A stretch of DNA of 64,000 nucleotides from Malaya genurostris (lineage: Eukaryota; Arthropoda; Insecta; Diptera; Culicidae): NCBI RefSeq assembly GCF_030247185.1, contig NC_080571.1:104987128-105051127 (forward strand). The letters are read 5' to 3'. Below are positions 1 to 11,356 of this stretch, piece after piece. The stretch's first letter is position 1. Every line of letters starts with the position of its first letter. The notes below the pieces were generated by a model. It was not told the origin of the DNA, did not search any database, and was given only the letters and a program-made list of their open reading frames with translations. A program made the position numbers and the translations under genes.

Positions 1-781
1 GCAGAAATCTTTTAGTAACTTAACTTTTACCTTCTACCAGAGGAGTCGGGCTTAGGCATCTGAACAATGCGAATCGCCCAAGTCTCTGGTATGTCGGAAA
101 GTAGTGATAAAGGTCTTTTACCATTTACTATCCGAACCGGCACCGGCACCGGTAAAAGACCTTTATCACTACCCAGTGAAATTTGTAGACCCGCATAAGT
201 CCGATCATCGATCCGATCATCGGTCCGATTATCGGACCGATTGAGCACGATATAGGGCCGATCGTAGCGCTTCGATCGGCCCGTCATCGGACAATTCTGC
301 ACCATTTGCATCAACCGCGCTGACCTAAAAAAGCTTTATGTTTACATTATGTATCGCTAGAGAAACAGAGCGAAGGAATATCAAACAAGACATTTTCGAG
401 CTGACGTCTTCCCGATAGGGTGAGAAAGATTGTTAAACATTTGTATCGATCATAGAGGCTTTAACCTTAAGGCAATTCGCCTGTTAGGCCCAGAAAAACT
501 CTGGCCCTAAATTCGGGGTTTGAAATCCAACCCCGATATATTCCATTCCCCGAGTATCAGACATCCGCTCTCTGCTTTGGTATATCTTCACTCTTTTGTT
601 CTACCGATACACTATGTAAGCTTGAAACGCAATCAAAAGCCTTCGTGCACGATGCGTCCGATGTTCGGATTTACTGGGTACTTTCCGACATACCAGAGAC
701 TTGGGCGATTCGCATTGTTTAGATGCCTAAGCCCGACTCCTCTGGTAGAAGGTAAAAGTTAAGTTACTAAAAGATTTCTGC
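1..781. mobile_element. Non-autonomous TIR element with ~104-bp inverted ends
   Basis: Bases 1-104 and 678-781 are inverted copies of each other with about one mismatch. No transposase is present between the arms. A 22-bp perfect hairpin (101-122 with 151-172, 28-nt loop) sits just inside the left arm, followed by CCGATCATCGG-type short repeats at 200-245. A degenerate SINE lies inside at about 440-560. The left arm begins at base 1, so the element may extend outside the window and no target duplication can be checked. It could be a MITE or a small foldback element; the superfamily is unassigned. Confidence 0.75.
440..560 (-). repeat. Degenerate tRNA-derived SINE relic
   Basis: Read on the minus strand, this stretch resembles the intact SINE at 29836-29983. 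It has a B-box-like GGGTTGGATTTCAAACCCC, then AGGGCCAGAGTTTTTCTGGGCC, the AGGCGAAT segment, and a GTTAAAGCCTCTAT end. The B box has diverged and no clear target duplication is visible. It interrupts the TIR element at 1-781, so it inserted after that element. Confidence 0.5.
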
Positions 782-1668
782 TTGCCTAAATGACCCTCTG
801 TCACGTCTCTCATTTTCCGTTCTATATATTCACATCCTTGCTCTCTCTTGAGTACTATCATTCTATAATTTTCATTTTCTGTTTCTACAAAAATGGTCTC
901 TGGTTAGGTGAATATCGCATAAAAAGAAAAAAAGAAATATTGACTTAGTCGTCAAAAAGAAAAAAGTAAAAAAATTTGTTAGTATGGTCAGCAACCAACT
1001 TAACCTACGAGTTTGAGTTATTTTGAGTTCAATTTAAGAGCCTGACAATTTTCCGCATCGTCTCTTCAAATTACGCTTTAAATTTATTCTCTATCCTGTA
1101 CTTCCGGAAGCGGTCATGTCATAGTCGTTTCTAGAAAGTAGTGCAATTACGAGAGTATTTCCAAAGTTTCATTTCTATAAACAGAAAAGGAAAAGAAAAA
1201 AAGCAAAAAGATAGATTTGAGGCTCGAAAAAACTTGAAAGTGTTCAGGAAAATGAAATTTATGGAACAAGACGACCCTCTCTCGCGTTCAAACGACTTCA
1301 AGCAATACCGGCCGAGGTGAAAAGAAACTCGTTCGGAAGTGTAAATATTATTGATAGTAGGGTGCACAAATTCTCGCGAATTGCGGGGGTCTCTGCTGCA
1401 CCTGAAGGGAAGCCCTCTGCGTATATCCAGTTGTGGAGCGAATCATACGCCCTGCGGAACGTGAGAAATTTCCAACGTAATTACACCAGTTCGAACTGAT
1501 AAGGCCGTAAATTTTCTTTTCGCTTAAGCTGCGCGCAGTTTTGCCGATCGTCGTTGTGTATAGAGAGAGTGAGTGGCCAACTTGTTCATAACGTAAGGAA
1601 GTCAAGGCTGTAAGATTGGGATCCTGAAGGCGCGCGGCTTGCGCAATTCAGCTAGGCGCAGAGAGTGA
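782..1668. other. Unique AT-rich DNA with a GC/CpG-rich block at about 1280-1680
   Basis: No coding region is recognised. The first half is AT-rich. From about 1280 to 1680 the sequence is richer in CG dinucleotides (TCTCGCGAATTGCGG, GCGCGCAG, GGCGCGCGGCTTGCGCAA) and lacks the dispersed-repeat motifs found elsewhere. This would suit a promoter or 5' UTR for the candidate first exon at 1792-1863, but no TATA box or transcript evidence is available. Short open frames on both strands here look like chance. Confidence 0.3.
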
Positions 1669-1791
1669 TTGGATTCTCCGTTGTGCCCTGATGGAAAACA
1701 AATATATTTTCTGGAACGTTTCTGCTGCACTACATTAAACTGCTATCAAAATTTCACGCCAATTCATCATGTTTGTAATAAGAAAATTACA

Positions 1792-1863
1792 ATGATTAAC
1801 CGCGAGTGCTTGAAATGGATAGCGGCTGCATTATTCATTTTACTCTTCCTGCTGATTCACAAA
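1792..1863 (+). CDS. Candidate first coding exon of a type II membrane or secreted protein
   Basis: The product is not recognised. An ATG with A at -3 opens 24 codons: a short polar N-terminus with Arg and Lys, then an uninterrupted hydrophobic stretch (roughly residues 10-22, Ala/Leu/Ile/Phe) ending in His-Lys. Immediately after the Lys codon is GTATAAG, a good splice-donor match; reading on gives a stop two codons later. Signal-anchor first exons of this shape are typical of Golgi glycosyltransferases, but that is inference. The upstream CG-rich block fits a promoter. An in-frame ATG at 1669 would add about 41 residues. No second exon could be found on the plus strand before TRMT61A. Confidence 0.3.
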
Positions 1864-1869
1864 GTATAA

Positions 1870-2624
1870 GAGGGTAGGTGATTTGGCGAATGTAACACCT
1901 CGGTTCACATAAATCTACTTTGAGTTCCACTGTGATGGCCTTTGACTTTCGAAATTGGAGCATAAAAAGATTTCATTTTAAAACTACGTTCGATACTGTC
2001 ATTTTTTATACTCAAACAGACTTCTAAACTAATATACTAAGAATGAATACAAATAGCATTCGAAATACTGGTATCTGTCTGTCGCTTTTACGTCAGTATT
2101 ATAACAAAATAGTAAAGTAAGGTAGATCCTTTTTGCAGTTGTTGACTATTTCCAATACTTCCTAATTTCGAGGACCGGAATAGCCGAAGTTGGTTTGTAT
2201 CACCAAATATGACAAATTGGAACAGTTTTTAACATTATTGAACAAAAAATTTCCCTATTTTGCTTCGTAGTTTCAGGTAGTGGTAACAAATTTTTAATAC
2301 TTAACCCAGTAGTTCCGGAACCAGAAGTCGGATCCAAATGAAATTCAGGAATTTTATTTGAGATTATAACACCTTCTACATAAACCTAAGCTCATGAATA
2401 TCACCTAAACTATATCTGATAAAATAGTCTGAGTTTCACTTTGGAGTATTTAAACACTATTTTCGATGCTTTCGAAATCGGAAATCGAAATCTCCGGAAC
2501 CAGGATAGCCGGAATTAGTTCGATAGGCCGTCTACTAACAATGACTAACGGTTGGAATAATTTCGAGATCAGTTTATTAATTTTTCCACGTTTTTGGCTT
2601 CGCCGCTTAAAGTGACGCTTTACA
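1870..2624. other. AT-rich non-coding DNA with a decayed CCGGAAC-module repeat
   Basis: No coding potential is seen. Bases 2270-2600 contain degenerate copies of the dispersed mosquito module (GTAGTTCCGGAACCAGAAGTCGGATCCAAATGAAATTC). If the first exon at 1792-1863 is real, this would be the start of its intron. Confidence 0.4.
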
Positions 2625-4079
2625 TTTTGGCATTAAAAATGCCTTACTCTTCACTATATGGGGCCGGGTGTCAATTAAAAGTTTCAAAAATAGTCGCGTA
2701 ACCTTTTTGTGTCATAATTTTGAACGTTAATAACTCGGTCATTTGTTGATGGATTGTTATAATTCAACAACCAATCGATTCGGAAACTTTTAACTTAAAC
2801 ATGTATGACGACGTCGTTTCAATGTTTCAATAGCATAATATTTCAATTGCATGCCATTGAAAAATTGGTTTGAATTGAGTATTTTATTTTGGTTCTCTGG
2901 TAACTATCAGGCCAATTTAGAATTATCGGCGATAGATTTTTCGGATCTAATTTGCAGCGCTTGTTCCTCGATGAATTGGTAATGGATTTTCCTAATTTAA
3001 ATGATTCCAAAGCTGCAATATTGTAAGCTTAAAAATGTTTTAATTTGTCAACGGATCGGTTTGCATACTTAAATCTCCATTCCCATACGAACAAAACGGT
3101 GGCGCGAAAATGGATTCAGTATAAAGTTGCGTTATGATGATAATCATAGATACTTCTTTTTCATTATATGTTACTGAACAAGTTGTTGTCTCATCAGGAA
3201 TTAAACGCTTCAAAATATTCAAAATTAAATTCTGAAACTTGGCTAAAAGCGGCCTCTTCGGTTTAGTAGTATAAATGAGTTCCACAGGCTCACATATACA
3301 GAACAATTAGATGCAATATCATATAGTATCAAAGATAAACTCAAGGTAAGTTTACCTGCGATTTTACATGTATCGTTTGAATAGGAACCCTCGTAGAATT
3401 TGTTTAACCGCCAGTTTCAGTTTAATTATTATTTGCTTCAAAACAATAGGCGTCTAATGGCTACACGCGTTGTAACTATGACAATGTTCATTCGTGTGTT
3501 AATAACATCAAGTTACAATATGAACAAAATTTCGGAATTTTGTTGCGTATCCATTCCATTTATTCCTAATATGCCAAAACGAAAATCAATGTAAGTAACT
3601 TAATATTTTATGCGGACTGTTTTACATGTTTTCTTCCTCGTATTGTTGCCATATTATTTACCGACACTTTCCGAAGATTATCGACGATTTTGAAGGATTA
3701 ATAAAATTACACCATTACTGAGATTACTGGTACAACATTCTCTTGGGTCGATTAACTGTTTATAAAATAAATAAGTCCACCCAATGAACGACCATTATTA
3801 GGTTAAAACTGGGGGTAAATAAACGATATAAATCAAATCAAATTAATAAGTTTGTACGTTTCTCGAAAATTATCATAAAATAGTTTCATTTGTTTAGGTT
3901 TAAATCTTCAGGTTGCTTGTATCTAAAATTGAGCTTTCAAGTAACTTTGAAGTGTCGTGAAGTTTAGTGTATCATCATTATCATCTTTATTTTTGTATTT
4001 ATTATGAAGACCCTAGAAACGTTTCATTTTTAATGTTATTGTGCTCGGTCGTGTCTTGAATACAACCTTCTAATTTTTT
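2625..4079 (+). repeat. Left arm of the compound palindrome
   Basis: This arm pairs with 5143-6585 on the opposite strand. Near its outer end (about 2845) it changes from matching the inner right terminus to matching the outer right terminus at 6977-7195. The small frames at 3040-3306 (-) and 3400-3594 (+) have no recognisable domain. The second ends at AAATCAAT followed by GTAAGTAAC, a donor-like site, but it is duplicated with the arm and is not taken as a gene. Confidence 0.75.
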
Positions 4080-5142
4080 AATACTTTTCACCCCGTAGCT
4101 CCGGAACCGAAAGTTCTATTCGGATGAAATTCTAAAGCTTTGTACGGGATCATGCGACCTTAAATTTGAATCTAATTTTGTGAACATCCGTCACGCTATA
4201 TCTGAGGAAAGTGAGTAAGTAATCAGTTTAGATGTTGATTTTCGTTTTCATAGCGTGTACGAAATTGATCACAGTCCGCCGTGTGCATTGTTTGTAAAGG
4301 CGAATTGTGTGCCAGCTCGTACCGGTGCGTACTGGTTTTGTATCGTCATTTTATATGACGGTTTGAAAGCTTTGTCACTCATAGCCCTGTAATTGCGGAA
4401 CCGGAAATCAGATCCAGATGAAATTTCACACTAGTTTTTGAAATAATATGAGCTTCAATTTAAATAAAAAACCGGTTCAAGCATCGCTGAGAAATCGAAG
4501 TGAGTTCTACTTTTGGTGTTTTTCTTCACTACCTTCGGTGCCTCCGGAATATGAAATGGGAAACTATTAAGTGTATATGCCCACAAATGAATAAGTTCTG
4601 CAAACTAGAAGAATCTATCAGTCAGTTTTAAGGGATTTGTACTTGTGTTTGCCATCGTTTATGAAAAACCTGTTTTATTCCACCTAGTGGTATAATGACG
4701 CCTTTCTCAAATTACTTATAACATTATAAATATTATTAGGGAATTCACAAAAACAACTGTTCATTGAATAGAAACAGGAAAGTTTGTTCGGACTTAATCT
4801 AACAAAATCTACAAATCCTGTTAAGCCTGTAGTTCCGGAACCGAAAGTAGTATTCACAACAAATTTAGGAATTTCATATGAAACTCTAAGACTTTTTCTT
4901 TGAACTTATAAGTTTGTGAAAATCAATTTGGCCATCTAGAAGAGTAAGTGAGATCCTTTTTGAAGTTTTTAATCACCATTTCCAATTTTTCCGAAACCGG
5001 ATTCAGATGACCGGAATAGCCGAAATTGGTTCGTTTACCAGTAACAAATATGACCTCCAAATGGGAACAGTTTTCAACCTAGTTAAACCTAGACTTACTA
5101 TCTTATGCTCTATTTCGATTAAACCAATCAAAAGAAATCTAA

Positions 5143-6585
5143 AAATTAGAAGGTTGTATTCAAGACACGACCGAGCACAATAACATTAAAAATGAAACGT
5201 TTCTAGGGTCTTCATAATAAATACAAAAATAAAGATGATAATGATGATGATACACTAAACTTCACGACACTTCAAAGTTACTTGAAATCTCAATTTTAGA
5301 TACAAGCAACCTGAAGATTTAAACCTAAACAAATGAAACTATTTTATGATAATTTTCGAGAAACGTACAAACTTATTAATTTGATTTGATTTATATCGTA
5401 TATTTACCCCCAGTTTTAACCTAATAATGGTCGTTCACTGGGTGGACTTATTGATTTTATAAACAGTTAATCGACCCAAGAGAATGTTGTACCAGTAATC
5501 TCAGTAATGGTGTAATTTTAATCCTTCAAAATCGTCGATAATCTTCGGAAAGTGCCGGTAAATAATATGGCAACAATACGAGGAAGAAAACATGTAAAAC
5601 AGTCCGCATAAAATATTTAGTTACTTACATTGATTTTCGTTTTGGCATATTAGGAATAAACGGAATGGATACGCAACAAAATTCCGAAATTTTGTTCATA
5701 TTGTAACTTGATGTTATTAACACACGAATGAACATTGTCATAGTTACAACGCGTGTAGCCATCAGACGCCTATTGTTTTGAAGCAAATAATAATCAAACT
5801 GAAACTGGCGGTTAACCAAATTCTACGAGGGTTCCTATTCAAACGATACATGTAAAATCGCAGGTAAACTTACCTTGAGTTTATCTTTGATACTATATGA
5901 TATTGCATCTAATTGTTCTGTATATGTGAGCCTGTGGAACTCATTTATACTACTAAACCGAAGAGGCCGCTTTTAGCCAAGTTTCAGAATTTAATTTTGA
6001 ATATTTTGAAGCGTTTAATTCCTGATGAGACAACAACTTGTTCAGTAACATATAATGAAAAAGAAGTATCTATGATTATCATCATAACGCAACTTTATAC
6101 TGAATCCATTTTCGCGCCACCGTTTTGTTCGTATGGGAATGGAGATTTAAGTATGCAAACCGATCCGTTGACAAATTAAAACATTTTTAAGCTTACAATA
6201 TTGAAGCTTTGGAATCATTTAAATTAGGAAAATCCATTAACAAATCATCGAGGAACAAGCGCTGCAAATTAGATCCGAAAAATCTATCGCCGATAATTCT
6301 AAATTGGCCTGATAGTTACCAGAGAACCAAAATAAAATACTCAATTCAAACCAATTTTTCAATGGCATGCAATTGAAATATTCAAATGACGTTATCTCAT
6401 AAGTTTAAGTTAAATGTTTCCGAATCGATTGGTTGTTGAATTAATTAAATCCATCAACAAATGACTGAGTTATAAGCGTTCAAAATTATGACAGAAAAAT
6501 GTTACGCGATTAGTTTTCCATGTTTTAAATTGACACCCAGCCTCGGGAAGCGAAGTGTAAGGCATTTTTAATGGCAAAATCGACC
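5143..6585 (-). repeat. Right arm of the compound palindrome with inner terminus
   Basis: This is an inverted copy of 2625-4079 with scattered substitutions. The 88-residue frame at 5913-6179 (+) is identical to the one at 3040-3306 (-). The terminal 225 bp (6360-6585) are visibly more diverged from the left end than the rest of the arm, and end in GTAAGGCATTTTTAATGGC. Confidence 0.75.
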
Positions 6586-6976
6586 AAAAATTAGCTAAAT
6601 ACATGGGATATTTCAAAAGAATCGGTAACCACGCTGATTCGGTTCTTCATTAGCTAAATGATATATAAGATACTCAAGCGAACACGGTGTTGCACAGACA
6701 ACAAGAAATTTCACCAACACATAATGCAAAAGCGACAATCCAGCAATTGAAGGCATATACAATCCAGTCATCAGCTCACTGGACGAGCTACCTGTTTCAT
6801 TCACAGTCAAACATCAACTAGGCAAAGAAATATTGTGCAGCCTATATTTATAGATTTCTCTTCATACTACGCATAACGATACGGTGTTTTTTATGCATGA
6901 CGCAAAGCCTCCTATGCCGAACAAGAAGTTGACGTCATTTTGTACAACAGGGATTGGTGGATGAAAACATAGGTCG
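6586..6976. other. Spacer between the two right termini of the palindrome
   Basis: About 390 bp separate the inner and outer right ends. No ORF, TIR or known repeat was recognised. It may be flanking DNA trapped between two related element ends, or interior sequence of a second copy. Confidence 0.4.
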
Positions 6977-7195
6977 ATTCCAACCATTTTTTCAATAGTA
7001 TGCTATTGAAACATTGAAACGACGTCATCATACATGTTTAAGTTAAAAGTTTCCGAATCGATTGGTTGTTGAATTATAACAATCCATCAACAAATGACCG
7101 AGTTATTAACGTTCAAAATTATGACACAAAAAGTTTACGCGACTATTTTTGAAACTTTTAATTGACACCGGGCCCCATATAGTGAAGAGTAAGGC

Positions 7196-8562
7196 CGACG
7201 ACACGACCTGCCACTCGTCTATCTAAACTGTATCGAAAATTTAGCTACCCCTCAGTAACTGGTAATGTCAAAACGAAGTTGCTTGAAAATCTATTGAAAC
7301 TGGCAACAAAAGTAGAAAGCTGTTGATTTTAGATAACATCTACCATAACCATGGCTACGTATGTTTTTTAATGGAACGGACTATATAAATAATCTCAAAA
7401 CAAAAACAAATTGTTTCTGTGAACCAGTAGAAATGCGGATTTCTGATTCTTTCGGACCTCCTATGTACGATGATACGGAACGTGATTTCGTGAATCACGC
7501 CGATCGATGCGTCAATCTCTTTTGAAGCTACTATCAAGCGTGTACCGGTCATAGTGGCCGTATTGTGGAGGATGGTGATTGTACACGTTCTACCTTGAAT
7601 AACCGTCGTGCGTAGAGATGGGCAAAACAGTTCATTTTAAAGAACCGTTCAGTGATGCAGAATTCTGTTGAAAGAACTAGTTCTCCAAAGCCGTTCGTTC
7701 GTTCTTTTCATAGTTGGTTTGTTTGTTCAAAGACTGAACAAGAACTCACTTTTGTAAGCTTAAGCGAGGAAAAAAGGTCCCTCGAAATAGAACTGAGGTT
7801 TCGTGACGAAACTTTCTTATTAGTACCGTTCTTGAAAAAAGAATGAGCGAGCTTAAAAAACGAAAAAAAAAGATCCCTCGACTTTGAACTGAGGAACTAC
7901 CGTTCTCGAAAAAAGAACTATAGCTCGTTCATTCTTTCAAAAGAACTAGTTCTTTTGAACCGTTCGCGAACGAATTGCCCATCTCTAGTCGTGCGGGACC
8001 TTCCCGAAATTGGAGCGCCATTCTACCGAACGAGAATGGGGGAACCTATGTTTGAATCAGGGCGCGGGTTGGTCTAGATACATTCTAGGATTCAATCCAG
8101 ACCGTCGGGAACAAATTTATTTTTTATTTTTGTATCCGTATTCTACATCATTACCGTTAGAACATTAAAAAATGCTCGATCGATAAATTGTTTATATTTC
8201 TCGATCATGAATTTGATTTTTTACGAAACCATTGCAGCTAGAACATGTTGACTGGTTAGCATTTCCATTGCGTACAATGGAAAGATGACCTTCTTTGGAT
8301 TTCACAGTAGAAGTTACTGAAATATTGAACAAAATCTGTAAAAATGTGTACCATTCGCGTATCTTTTGCTTTTTTTTTAAATTGTTTGTTTATTTACTTT
8401 GGAGCTCCTTGGTAACTAGTTCGTAGCAACCTAAACAGTGTTGCTCAAGAAGATTATTTTTATCATTATCAAGGGGTCGCTATATTTGCGGTAACTGGCG
8501 GTGAATCGTTAACAGACAAATTCATTGCCAATTTTTCTTCGGAGTGCCTGGTCGTGTCGTCG
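7196..8562. mobile_element. TIR element (copy 1) with 13-bp TIR and 7-bp target duplication
   Basis: The element starts CGACGACACGACC and ends with its exact inverse GGTCGTGTCGTCG. GTAAGGC precedes it (7189-7195) and follows it (8563-8569), a perfect 7-bp target duplication. Removing it restores the palindrome terminus GAAGAGTAAGGCATTTTTAATGCC seen at the left end of the host element. Subterminal sequences match the second copy at 53225-54658 in inverted orientation. A hAT-type MITE (7613-7987) is inserted inside; without it and its target duplication the element is about 984 bp. No transposase is recognised. A 7-bp duplication does not fit hAT (8), Mutator (9) or Tc1/mariner (TA), so the superfamily is left open. 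Confidence 0.88.
7613..7987. mobile_element. hAT-type MITE with 8-bp target duplication
   Basis: The element opens TAGAGATGGGCAA and closes with the inverse TTGCCCATCTCTA, and is flanked on both sides by GTCGTGCG (7605-7612 and 7988-7995). TIR sequence of this type and an exact 8-bp duplication are classic for hAT. The 375-bp interior is built of GAACCGTTC/GTTCTTTTGAAC short inverted repeats and encodes no transposase; the 64-codon frame at 7652-7846 is a by-product of these repeats. It is nested within the 7196-8562 element. Confidence 0.92.
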
Positions 8563-8586
8563 GTAAGGCATTTTTAATGCCAAAAC

Positions 8587-8664
8587 AAAAGTAACCTGCG
8601 TTTCTGTTACTTCTGCATATGTAAACCAAGCTAAACAGCATGAATCAGCAGCATAAAACATGTA
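8587..8664. other. Short unique flank between palindrome end and microsatellite
   Basis: No gene or repeat was recognised in this short stretch. Confidence 0.3.
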
Positions 8665-8908
<244 letters not shown>

Positions 8909-9110
8909 GACATCACTACACCACCGGCACGGTATTACTGCACTATCGGCTGTGAAAATTGCATATTTTTTTCATATAAATTTCAATTCACTGATATTCT
9001 TTTATTCTGTCGGTCGCACTTATCATAAAAAAGCTAAGATTCTTATCAACCGCAGCATTGTTTTTTTATCAAAATCACACACTAGTAGCAGACATTCGTA
9101 ATCGTTTCGT
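8909..9110. other. Unremarkable AT-rich DNA
   Basis: No gene, TIR or repeat is recognised between the microsatellite and the dispersed mosquito repeat. Confidence 0.3.
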
Positions 9111-10156
9111 TTTCTTTATAGCGTGTACGAAATAGAACAAAGCACGTTCGTTTTTTGTTTTCTTCTTCGATCGTACCATCACGTACCGGTGTTGTATATA
9201 TTGTCATTGTAGTGCACGGTTTAATTAATACCTAGAATTGTTAGGATTAAATTAAGAGTACAGAAACATCGAAAGATTAAAATAAGTAAATAAAACAACT
9301 GGAAATTGTGTAGAGCGCAGTTGAACAGTTCTTTTGAGTAATCTCTAAGTTTCAGTCGTGCATCTTTTTTAAGCTAACTAAATAATCCGAAATCCAGCTA
9401 TAACCGGCTCTCCACTTGATAAGGATTCTCCGGATAATATCCTTCGGACCATTAATACTACATTCCTTATCTGGATTTGATATTCATTATATAGGGCGAT
9501 TTGTAAACTTTGACACTCATCGCCCTGTAACTGCGGAACAGGAGGTCGGATCCGAATGAAATTTCCAGTAGTTTTAAAGGTAACATGAGCTTTAATTCAA
9601 ATCAAGATTTGTGAAAATCGGTTCAAGCATCGCAGAGAAATCGAAGTGAATTCTATTTTTGGAGGTTTTCTTCTATGGCACCATGAGGCCTTTCATTTTC
9701 ATCTTAGTTTGTAAAAATTGGTTCAGCCATCTCCGAGAACCGGTATAATCAAAGTCGGTTCGTACGGCCACCAACTAACATGACACACAAACTCTTCTAG
9801 TACGCACTCTAAATTACGATTTAAATGTTTGTTGCATCCGAAAATATTTTAAGTGATGGTGTACAATATTGAACACACTTTACCCTACAATTCCGGAACC
9901 GGAAGTCGGATCCTGATGAAATTCAGGAATTCCGTACGGGACCGGAAGACCTTTCATTTGAATCTAAGTTTGTCAAAATCGGTTCAGCCACCTCCGAGAA
10001 AACTTAGTGAGATTATTTGACACATACACACACATACAGATTATTTGACACATACACACAATGGTATATGACACTTGGCCCTCCGGACCAATTTTCACTA
10101 GTCGGTTTTTCAAATGATTGTATAACCTTTCTATATGAGAAAGGCAAATATCGATT
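9111..10156 (+). repeat. Dispersed mosquito repeat built of CCGGAACCGGAAGTC modules (longest copy)
   Basis: The repeat starts with the TAGCGTGTACGAAAT head, continues through several modules of roughly 150-300 bp (each: CCTGTAACTCCGGAACCGGAAGTCG, GATGAAATTC, a CCTTTCATTTGAATCTAAGTTTG stretch, AAAATCGGTTCAGCCA), then an ACACACA tract at about 10020-10060, and ends TATGACACTTGGCCC...TTTCTATATGAGAAAGGCAAA. I recognise this consensus from Aedes and Culex genomes. Related partial copies lie at about 2270-2600, 4080-5060, 10160-10290, 18690-18900 and 25600-26660. No coding capacity is seen and its transposition mechanism is not evident. Confidence 0.7.
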
Positions 10157-11348
10157 GATCGTTTTTAGTTCATTTTGCACATTTTACCCTGTAACTCCCG
10201 AACCGCAAGTCGTATCAAGACGAAACTCAATAGCGACCTATGTAACTATAAGGCCTTCATTTTAAATATTAGTTGAAGAAAATTGGGATATATATAATAT
10301 TGATAATTTTCCAGGGATTTTTATCTTAGTCCCTTCTCAACAGTAAAACTAGAATCAAAACGGCAAACTGCCAGTTTTTTTATTCAAATTTCCAGATGTA
10401 AACTAACATGAGTTATTCACCTAGAACTCTAACACTCCTGAACACGCCATTAGGAGATTTGTGACTCGACATGGAATCTCATCATTTTCCTGTAGGAAAG
10501 GCCTCGTTTGATATATGAGGTTGAAAAATTTCACAAAACAAATGGACACAAATCGTTCACCATGCTCGAAACAATGCTGAACGATCCATAGGTCCAGCAC
10601 ATTTGTTGAAAATCACCGAAAGGATTTAAAGATATTATAGAAGCGATACCATTTTCCATCCCTGAAATGATGCGATACGATTCGTAGTGCTAATGAACCG
10701 AAGTAAATTGACAGCTTTCAAAATTAATACTGCAAGGATTATTTCATTCTAGGATGGATTCTCTGCCTCAATGCAGACAATACGAAATACCGTGTTCATA
10801 TTCACATAAATTATATGAACAATATTCTGCTCACTGAGTAGAAGCCAATGTCCAGTCAGAGATCTAACCAGAGAACTGCAAATATGGTTGGAAAAATATC
10901 ACTTTATGAAAATTTCTGATTCAATTCGCATCCCAAAGCTGCCATGTATTGTTATAGTCCAAGAACAATCAGGTGCTTAATCCGACCGGGTACCGATAGA
11001 AACTAAGAATCATTTGAAATGCCTAGGTTTTCGATTTGAGTTCGATATGCGGTCTCTAGATCAGACCGTGAATCATTTGAACTGAAGCTTCAAAGCATCC
11101 TGACTGTTGGAACAAAATAGATTTTTCATCTAACATAATTAACATAACATATAACTGAGAGTCGTTCGTATAACAAACTATATGTTCATCAAGTTGTTGT
11201 TTCAAATAGCCTCTTCACATGATGAGGATATTTCACACGGAATGTTTGCAAAGGAAAACTGATATTGAAAGGTAAACCACTAGGAGCGATGAAATACTCA
11301 TACCAAGTAACTATTTGAGACCACCCAGCAAGTGCAGATAGTTGCATA
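10157..11348. other. Non-coding intergenic DNA
   Basis: One partial CCGGAAC-type module lies at about 10170-10290. Beyond it I see no gene, TIR pair or recognisable repeat up to the hAT-like MITE at 11357. Confidence 0.35.
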
Positions 11349-11356
11349 GTCTACAG

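Larger units (their letters stand above)
2625..8586. mobile_element. Large compound palindromic (foldback-like) element
   Basis: The left arm (about 2625-4079) is repeated inverted at about 5143-6585 with very high identity; arm-encoded 88-residue and 64-residue frames occur in both, the first identical. The loop (4080-5142) is not inverted and carries CCGGAAC modules. Both ends use the palindromic motif GGCATTTTTAATGCC next to a ~230-bp terminal repeat. There are two right ends in tandem: an inner diverged one (6360-6585) and an outer one (6977-7195 continuing at 8563-8586) that matches the left end more closely. The outer right end is split by a 1367-bp insertion. No transposase was recognised and no flanking target duplication was found. 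Confidence 0.7.

Noticed and set aside
3040..6179. Duplicate 88-residue and 64-residue frames as small genes
   Set aside because: They are duplicated only because the palindrome arms are; no domain, no supporting splice structure, no upstream promoter signals.
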